From Paratractidigestivibacter sp963630635 (GTDB lineage Bacteria; Actinomycetota; Coriobacteriia; Coriobacteriales; Atopobiaceae), in the NCBI GenBank assembly GCA_963630635.1, contig CAVGOA010000003.1, positions 1 through 64,000 on the forward strand: a stretch of 64,000 nt of DNA, written 5' to 3'. The notes under the pieces are model-generated. The model had not been told where the DNA came from, searched no databases, and saw only the letters and a list, made by a program, of their open reading frames with translations. Positions 58,806-64,000 of this stretch are shown one piece after another. The first letter of the stretch is position 1, and each line of letters starts with the position of its first letter. A program made the translations under genes and the position numbers.

Positions 58806-59117
58806 TTAGCGGATGTTGAGGTCCGCGCTTACGCCGAGAAGACCCAGGACCCTCTCGACGTTTTTCTGCGGGTTGGCGACGGCCAGGGAGGCGCCGGCCT
58901 CCTGCGCGCGGTGCGCCGCGCCCACAAGGACACCTATACCCGTTGAGTCGATGTAAGGAACCTGGGAAAGGTCAACAACAAGCTCGTCGGTAAAGCCGTC
59001 GGCCAAAACGGCGTCGGCCTGGGCGCGAAGCTCAGAGGCGTTGGAGACGTCGACCTCGCCGGTGACGGCCAGGGTGACGGTGTTGCCTTGGGTGCTCTTC
59101 TCGATTGAGATGCTCAT
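58806..59117 (-). CDS. STAS-domain anti-sigma factor antagonist
   Basis: The 103-aa protein is a lone STAS domain (VTLAVTGEVDVSNAS, YIDSTGIGVLVGAAH) with the phosphorylatable Ser in DSTG, like RsbV or SpoIIAA. Such proteins free a sigma factor by binding its anti-sigma kinase. AGGAG precedes ATG 59115-59117. The matching kinase and sigma factor are not in the window. Confidence 0.93.
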   Translation of the reverse strand: MSISIEKSTQGNTVTLAVTGEVDVSNASELRAQADAVLADGFTDELVVDLSQVPYIDSTGIGVLVGAAHRAQEAGASLAVANPQKNVERVLGLLGVSADLNIR

Positions 59118-59137
59118 ATTAGATGCACTCCTATCTG

Positions 59138-60115
59138 CTAGAAGCTGGTGCCAGACATGCTGGACAAGGTCTGGGAGAGGCCCGACAGGCCGCTCGAGCT
59201 GGTGGAGCTGGTGGTGGTGCCGTCGCTCGACGCGTCGGCCAGGTCGGTCGAGGTCGAGGTGGTGGAGCTGGACTCGCTGGACTCGATGGACGACAGGCGG
59301 CTCTCGCCGTAGGACTTGGCGCCGTACTCGTCGCTGGCGTCGGTCTCGATAGCCTTGTTGTAGGCGGTCTTGGCGTCGTCGGTGCGGCTGGCGGCCTCGT
59401 AGACCACGCCGAGGTTGGCCCATGCGGGGCCATAGTCGGGGGCCTCCTGGGTCAGGGTCTCGAGCTCCGTCGTAGCGGCCGTGGTGTCCTCCTCGTAGTA
59501 CTTGCAAAGGGCCATGTCGACCTTGACGGCGTTGGAATCCTTGATGGCCAGGTACTCGCTGTAGTAGGTGCGGGCCTTCTCGAGCAGCTGGTTGGCGTGG
59601 CTGGTCGAGGCGTCGGTCGTGGCCACATAGGTGACCGAGACGCCCCAGGTCATGTACTTCTGGCCCAGGTTGAGCAGGGTGGCCAGGTTGGTCTTGTCAG
59701 CGGCGTACTTCTCCTCGAGGGAGGCAACGGCAGACTGGTACTTCTCGTCCACCGACGCATACTCGGCGTCGGAGGTGTCTTCGGCAGAGTCGGTCGTGGA
59801 GTCATCGGCGGTGGAGTCGCTGGACTCGTCGGCAGAGTCGCTGGACTCAGACGAGCTGTCGCTCGAATCACTGGAAGAGTCACTCGACGTGTCAGAGCTC
59901 GAGGACGAAGAAGACGCTGCGTCGGCAGTCAGAACACTATAGATGGCCGAGAGGGACGGCAGCATCATCGAGGCCGCCATGAGCACGGCAAAGACCGCGA
60001 CCAGGACCTTTACCGGCCCCGACATCTCGCCGGGCTTCTTCTTGGCCTTGGGCTTGTCGGCCGCCTGGCCCTTCTCGGCTGCTGTCTTTACCTTGTCCTG
60101 GGGCTTGTCCGCCAT
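59138..60115 (-). CDS. Membrane-anchored TPR-like protein with Ser/Asp-rich linker
   Basis: The 325-aa product has a Lys-rich cytoplasmic start, a helix (about 35-60), a Ser/Asp/Glu linker (65-115) and an outer TPR-like helical part (about 125-265; DYGPAWANLGVVYEAAS, RTDDAKTAYNKAI). The last 55 residues are Ser/Thr-rich. TPR parts bind proteins, so a wall-side assembly role is possible. The STAS gene follows by 20 nt, suggesting one transcript. Confidence 0.75.
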   Translation of the reverse strand: MADKPQDKVKTAAEKGQAADKPKAKKKPGEMSGPVKVLVAVFAVLMAASMMLPSLSAIYSVLTADAASSSSSSSDTSSDSSSDSSDSSSESSDSADESSDSTADDSTTDSAEDTSDAEYASVDEKYQSAVASLEEKYAADKTNLATLLNLGQKYMTWGVSVTYVATTDASTSHANQLLEKARTYYSEYLAIKDSNAVKVDMALCKYYEEDTTAATTELETLTQEAPDYGPAWANLGVVYEAASRTDDAKTAYNKAIETDASDEYGAKSYGESRLSSIESSESSSTTSTSTDLADASSDGTTTSSTSSSGLSGLSQTLSSMSGTSF

Positions 60116-60185
60116 GTGATGGAGCCTTTCCCAAAGGCCGCTCGCGCGACCGGATTTTTAAACGCAATTTTTTAGAGTAAAGCAA

Positions 60186-60214
60186 GACGCCCTGTTCGAA
60201 AAGAACAAGGCGTC
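60186..60214 (-). terminator. Hairpin after the aminotransferase gene
   Basis: GACGCC-TGTTC pairs with GAACA-GGCGTC with two unpaired bases; the minus strand then reads TTGCTTTA. It lies about 70 nt past the aminotransferase stop. Confidence 0.65.
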
Positions 60215-60281
60215 CATTTGGTCGCAAAACTACAGAACCGCCGCGAGGGGTGCGCGGGCCTGCGCTTTTGGCGAGAAGCCC

Positions 60282-61568
60282 TTACGCGCGCGCTGCCTTG
60301 GCAAGACGCGCCGAGACGAGCTTGACCGCCACGACAAAGACGTCGAGGGCCTGCCCCAGCTCTTCGAGCGTGGGGAAAGTGGGCGCGATGCGGATGTTGG
60401 TGTCGGCCGGATCGCTGCCGTAAGGCCAGGTAGCGCCCGCGGGGGTGAGCTTTACGCCCAGCTCGGCCGCCAGGGCCACGATTGCCTTGGCCGAGCCGGT
60501 CGGTCCGTCGAAGGATACAAAGTAGCCGCCCTTGGGCTTAGTCCAGGTGGCAACGCCCAGGTCGGCCAGGCCGGCCTCGAGCTTGTCCTGCACCAGCTTG
60601 AAGCGCGGGGCCACGATGGCAGCGTGCTTGGACATGTGGGCGCGGACGCCGTCGGTGTCCTTCAAGAACTTGACGTGCGCGAGCTGCGAGATCTTCTCGG
60701 GAGAAACGCGGGCAGTGGCAAAATCGGCGTGGATCTCGGCGATGTCTGCGGGGCTGGCGGTCATGAAGGCCATGCCCGAGCTGGGGAAGGTCACCTTGGC
60801 GGTCGAGGCAAACTCGTAGACCAGGTCCTGGGCGCCCGCCTCGGCCAGCGCGTCGAAGATGTTAAGGAGCTTGTCGCCCTCGCCCTCGAAGGTGTGGACA
60901 CAGTAGGCGTTGTCCCAGAAGATGCGGAAGTCGGAGGCGGCGGGCTTCAATGCGGCAAAGGCGCGCACGGTCTCGTCGCTGTAGGTGATGCCGGTGGGGT
61001 TGGCGTACATGGGGACGCACCAGATGCCCTTGACGGCGGGGTCGTTCTCGACAAGGTCGCGCACGACGTCCATGTCGGGGCCGTTGGGAGTCATGGGAAC
61101 GGGGATGTTCTCGATGCCGTAGTGGGCGGTCACGGTGAAGTGGCGGTCGTAGCCGGGCGCCGGGCACAGGAACTTGACCTTGTCGAGCTTGCACCAGGGG
61201 GTGTTGCCGGCGATGCCGTGGGTATAGGCGTGGGCCACGGTGTCGTGCATGAGGTTAAGACTGGACGAACCAATGACCAGCACGTTTGCCGCGTCGACGC
61301 CCAGAAGCTCGGCCGCAAAGGCACGGGCAGAGGGCAGGCCGTCGGGCGCGCCGTAGTTGTCGGCCGCAACGCCGGCGTCGGAAAGGTCGCTAGAGGAATT
61401 GAGCTCGTCGAGCATGGGCTTAGAGAGGTCGACCTGCTCTTGGCTGGGCTTGCCGCGGGCCATATCCAGGGCCAGGCCCTGGGCCTTGAGGTCGGCCGCC
61501 TGGGCCTCGAGCTGGGCGATCGCGGCGTCAAGCTGGGCGTCGTTCATTGCCTCATACGCGTTTGGCAT
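60282..61568 (-). CDS. PLP-dependent aspartate aminotransferase-like enzyme
   Basis: The 428-aa fold-type I enzyme resembles the class Ic aspartate aminotransferase of actinobacteria (PF12897 type). Visible features are MARGKPSQEQ, NYGAPDGLPSAR, YANPTGITYS, the PLP Lys in FASTAKVTFPSSG and the carboxylate-binding Arg in NIRIAPTFP. It probably interconverts aspartate or alanine with 2-oxoglutarate. The start ATG 61566-61568 has AAGGAGG upstream. Confidence 0.9.
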   Translation of the reverse strand: MPNAYEAMNDAQLDAAIAQLEAQAADLKAQGLALDMARGKPSQEQVDLSKPMLDELNSSSDLSDAGVAADNYGAPDGLPSARAFAAELLGVDAANVLVIGSSSLNLMHDTVAHAYTHGIAGNTPWCKLDKVKFLCPAPGYDRHFTVTAHYGIENIPVPMTPNGPDMDVVRDLVENDPAVKGIWCVPMYANPTGITYSDETVRAFAALKPAASDFRIFWDNAYCVHTFEGEGDKLLNIFDALAEAGAQDLVYEFASTAKVTFPSSGMAFMTASPADIAEIHADFATARVSPEKISQLAHVKFLKDTDGVRAHMSKHAAIVAPRFKLVQDKLEAGLADLGVATWTKPKGGYFVSFDGPTGSAKAIVALAAELGVKLTPAGATWPYGSDPADTNIRIAPTFPTLEELGQALDVFVVAVKLVSARLAKAARA

Positions 61569-61675
61569 AAGATATCCTCCTTAGTTGGATGCTGGCTCAA
61601 AAGTATAGTGAAGTTGCGCCCGCTTCTTTTACAATCCTCGGATACGTTTGACGCGCAGGAAACGAAAGGTGCCCC

Positions 61676-61933
61676 ATGGACTTTGTCTCAGAAGATTACG
61701 GCGAGCTGCAAAACCTCGTGGACATGCTCTTTGCCCCGGGGGTTTCTCGCTATGCCACGGTCTCGCGCCTGGACGTGGTGCTAAAGTCGCAGGTCTTCGA
61801 CTTCAACGACGACCTGCGCGAGGTCATCGAGCTTATCCCTTCGGGCAACTTCACGCGCACGCAGCTGTGCGACCAGATCAACTCGATCCTCTCGGGCCAC
61901 GGCTGGACCAGCTTCTACGCCACCGTGGAGTAA
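61676..61933 (+). CDS. Conserved small hypothetical protein, 85 aa
   Basis: ATG 61676 follows GAAAGG, and the protein starts MDFVSEDYGELQNLVDML. It is a compact, acidic, soluble helix-strand protein with a typical ending (LSGHGWTSFYATVE). No motif is recognised. It is divergent from the aminotransferase and ends just before a long inverted repeat. Confidence 0.7.
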   Translation: MDFVSEDYGELQNLVDMLFAPGVSRYATVSRLDVVLKSQVFDFNDDLREVIELIPSGNFTRTQLCDQINSILSGHGWTSFYATVE

Positions 61934-61950
61934 GGGCGCCAAACAAAAAG

Positions 61951-62078
61951 TACGAAAGACGGGCGCACTCAAACGATTTGCTTGCCGCACTTTGATTTTG
62001 GCTTCGCGCCAACTGGGGTTTTGTAAGCAAAACTGCTCGGCAGCTCAACAAATCGCTCGAGTGCGCCCGTCTTTCGTA
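61951..62078. repeat. Long inverted repeat, 30-bp arms (28 pairs), with CCAACTGGGGTTTTGT core
   Basis: TACGAAAGACGGGCGCACTC plus AAACGATTTG at 61951-61980 pairs with 62049-62078. The spacer holds TTGGC/GCCAA, the 16-nt core, and GTTTTG/CAAAAC. Its outer arm is the same as in 30017-30140. It lies between convergent genes, before the yebC terminator. Confidence 0.9.
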
Positions 62079-62109
62079 AAAAATGTTCACGCAAGGGCCT
62101 CTGGGCATG

Positions 62110-62148
62110 AAAAAGGGCAGTCGGTCGCGAGTGGACCGGCTGCCCTTT
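62110..62148 (-). terminator. Intrinsic terminator of yebC
   Basis: On the minus strand AAAGGGCAGCCGGTC pairs with GACCGACTGCCCTTT (one mismatch) and is followed by TTTC. Confidence 0.9.
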
Positions 62149-62172
62149 GCGTTGCATGTGGTGCGGTAAGAC

Positions 62173-62973
62173 TTACTCGTCCTCGGCCAGGGCCTCGGCG
62201 ATCTCGTCGGTCATGTTCATGGTGTGGTAGACGTTCTGGACGTCCTCAAGCTCCTCGAGCTTGTCGACAAGGCGCTGGACCTTCTTGGCGTCGTTGACCG
62301 AGACGTCGGTGGGGGTGGTGGGAACGCGGGAGGGCTCGCTACCCTTGACCTCGATGCCCTGGGCCTCAAGACCCTTCTGGACCTCCTGGAGCTTCTCGAA
62401 AGCAGTCCAGACGATCCACTCCTCGCCGGCGTCCTCGTAGTCCTCGCCACCGGCCTCGGCCACGGCCATCATGAACTCGTCCTCGTCCACGGCGTTGGGA
62501 CGATCGGCGACCTTCTTCTCCTCGGACTTGATCACCTTGTCAACGGCGATGGAGCCCTTGCGCTCGAACTGGAACGCAACGGAGCCGGAAGTACCAAGGT
62601 TGCCGCCCGCGTGGGTAAAGGCAGAGCGCACGTCCGCAGCGGTGCGGTTGAGGTTATCGGTCAGGCACTCGACGTAAAGAGCGACGCCGGCGGGACCGTA
62701 GCCCTCGTAGTCGACCTCTTTGTAGTCGGCGGCAGAGGCGCCGGCGCCAAAGGCCTTGTCAATGGCGGCCTTGATCTTGGCGTTGGGCATGGAGACCATG
62801 CGCGCGCGGGCAACGGCGGCCGCGAGGGTGGCGTTGTTATCGGGGTTGGGGTCGCCGCCGAGCTTGGCAGCAACGGTGATGTTGCGGGAAAGCTTAGAGA
62901 ACAGAGAAGAGCGCTTGGCGTCGATAGCGGCCTTCTTGTGCTTAGTGGTAGCCCACTTAGAGTGTCCGGACAT
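62173..62973 (-). CDS. yebC: YebC/PmpR family transcription or translation factor
   Basis: The 266-aa protein opens MSGHSKWATTKHKKA and has GYGPAGVALYVECLTDN, the YebC hallmark. YebC-like proteins act as regulators and, in recent work, help translate proline-rich stretches. It is about 20 residues longer than usual owing to an acidic insert near 180-205. AAAGGAG precedes ATG 62971-62973. It has its own promoter and terminator. Confidence 0.94.
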   Translation of the reverse strand: MSGHSKWATTKHKKAAIDAKRSSLFSKLSRNITVAAKLGGDPNPDNNATLAAAVARARMVSMPNAKIKAAIDKAFGAGASAADYKEVDYEGYGPAGVALYVECLTDNLNRTAADVRSAFTHAGGNLGTSGSVAFQFERKGSIAVDKVIKSEEKKVADRPNAVDEDEFMMAVAEAGGEDYEDAGEEWIVWTAFEKLQEVQKGLEAQGIEVKGSEPSRVPTTPTDVSVNDAKKVQRLVDKLEELEDVQNVYHTMNMTDEIAEALAEDE

Positions 62974-63029
62974 GCACATCTCCTTTAGTATGCGGCGCTG
63001 ACGCCGCGCACGGCATGAAACGTTCACAT

Positions 63030-63057
63030 GCTATAGGAAAACGCCCTTCTCTGTAAA
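63030..63057 (-). promoter_or_regulatory. Promoter of yebC
   Basis: TTTACA (63052-63057) and TATAGC (63030-63035) are 16 nt apart on the minus strand, about 60 nt before the start codon. Confidence 0.55.
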
Positions 63058-63164
63058 GGGGCGGGCTTAGAAGTGACAATTCCTGCAAATTGGCAGCGCC
63101 GGGCATCGTGCCCCGCGGTATTGGGTACGAGAAGAGCGTTTGTGCTTCGAAGCTTGGAGGATTT

Positions 63165-64000
63165 GTGGTCGCCAACCTTTGCATGCTCGCGGTGATGATG
63201 GTCGCCGTGGTTATCTGCTCGTTTGTCGCGAGCCTTATCCCGGGCCGCCCGGTGCCAGAGGTCGTCTTCTTTGTGGCAGCCGGCGTGATCGCGGGGCCTG
63301 CGTGCCTGGGGCTGGTCTCGTCGACGCCGGGTCTTGACCTGGTGAGCCGCCTGGGCATGGGCTTTTTGTTTCTTATGGCCGGCTATGAGCTTGACCTGCG
63401 CGAGCTCACGGGCAAGATGGGCCAGCACGCCAGCGTCTGTTGGGCCGTGAGCTTTGGCATCGGGCTTCTCATCACTCCCCTTCTGGGCCTGGGCCTAGAC
63501 CAGACGGGCACCGCTGCCTTCGCGATCGCGCTGACCACCACGGCCTACGGCACGCTGGTCCCCATCATGCGCGACCGCGGCCTGGGCCACACGAGCGTGG
63601 GCGAGGTCATCGAGTCCTACGGCGCCATGGGAGAGATCTGGCCCGTCGTGGCGATGTCCTTGCTTCTCTCGCCCAGTCGCTCGATGGCGGCAAACGTGGC
63701 CGTTTTACTGGGCTTCGTTGCGTTTTGCGTTCTTGTGGCCGTGCAGGGCAAGCGGGCGCGCGAGCTGGGTTCCCGCCTTTCTGGGTTCCTGCGAGACAAC
63801 GCCGAGAGCAGCTCGCAGCCCACGCTTCGCGCGACGGTGGCGCTGTTGTGCGTCCTTCTCGCCTTGGCCGCCGTCCTTAACCTGGACGCCGTGCTGGCCG
63901 CCTTTGCCGCCGGCTTCATCCTGCGCCACATCATGCCCGCCGACCACGGCCACCGCCTGATGGACAAGGTCGAGGCCATGGGCAACGGTCTCTTTGTCCC
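63165..64000 (+). CDS. Cation/proton antiporter (CPA2/Kef-type), 3' end outside the window
   Basis: The frame starts at GTG 63165 after CTTGGAGG and stays open to the right edge. The first 278 residues show about eight helices and the CPA2 pattern: VPEVVFFVAAGVIAGP, RLGMGFLFLMAGYELDLRE and TTTAYGTLVPIM. Such proteins exchange Na+ or K+ for protons. The gene is divergent from yebC by 190 bp. Confidence 0.85.
   Translation, partial: MVANLCMLAVMMVAVVICSFVASLIPGRPVPEVVFFVAAGVIAGPACLGLVSSTPGLDLVSRLGMGFLFLMAGYELDLRELTGKMGQHASVCWAVSFGIGLLITPLLGLGLDQTGTAAFAIALTTTAYGTLVPIMRDRGLGHTSVGEVIESYGAMGEIWPVVAMSLLLSPSRSMAANVAVLLGFVAFCVLVAVQGKRARELGSRLSGFLRDNAESSSQPTLRATVALLCVLLALAAVLNLDAVLAAFAAGFILRHIMPADHGHRLMDKVEAMGNGLFV

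Overview
The window is GC-rich chromosomal DNA from a Gram-positive, low-complexity-genome actinobacterium, most likely the class Coriobacteriia (Olsenella, Atopobium or Collinsella relatives). This rests on remembered gene content and order: tatB-tatC-topA next to tmk-holB-ricT, a long-form hibernation factor beside DegV, a selD/yedF/DUF3343/desulfurase operon, lgt but no outer-membrane genes, and a two-domain YaaT/RicT. The genus was not checked by any search. Almost all genes lie on the minus strand.

Positions 1 to about 7950 look like accessory DNA ending at a tRNA-Thr(CGU) gene (7955-8030, minus). They carry an orphan HipA-like kinase, a candidate structured small RNA with its own promoter and terminator (about 1877-2040), a secreted Ser/Gly-rich protein with a Cys/His-rich end, a truncated thioester/SpaA surface adhesin, a gene broken by an in-frame stop (6386-6832), a diverged pair of 112-bp inverted-repeat elements, and short unknown ORFs.

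From 8 kb on the DNA is core-like. 8.0-14.3 kb: a TudS-like/purine nucleoside phosphorylase fusion, an anchored secreted protein, a dehydrogenase with a Cys/His-rich tail, degV and hpf. 14.4-22.6 kb: an amino-acid binding lipoprotein, comF, tatD-rsmA-metG, then a divergent LysR gene and a MetE-like methyltransferase. 22.7-31.3 kb: rsmI with a GH5-like pseudoenzyme, queD, the selenium operon, lgt and a NifU-like protein. 31.4-38 kb: a large U32 peptidase, a membrane Ser/Thr kinase with an HTH partner, and tyrS. 38-44.3 kb: a class A PBP, a LexA-box-controlled Y-family polymerase operon, argR and a C39-like pseudopeptidase. 44.5-54.3 kb: phosphoglucomutase, an amidohydrolase, rlmL, ricT-holB-tmk and an acyltransferase whose 5' end carries a tetranucleotide repeat. 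54.7-64 kb: topA, tatC, tatB, a STAS protein, a TPR protein, an aminotransferase, yebC and the start of a cation/proton antiporter running off the right edge.

Two sequence-wide signals stand out. The octamer GGCGAGAA (or its complement) occurs 43 times by my eye count, about one per 1.3 kb of the core part and never in the first 7.7 kb; that density and distribution resemble DNA uptake sequences. Second, at least eight long inverted repeats (arms 12-34 bp, spacers 25-104 nt) sit in intergenic gaps, and three share one 16-nt core. Neither is explained by the genes.
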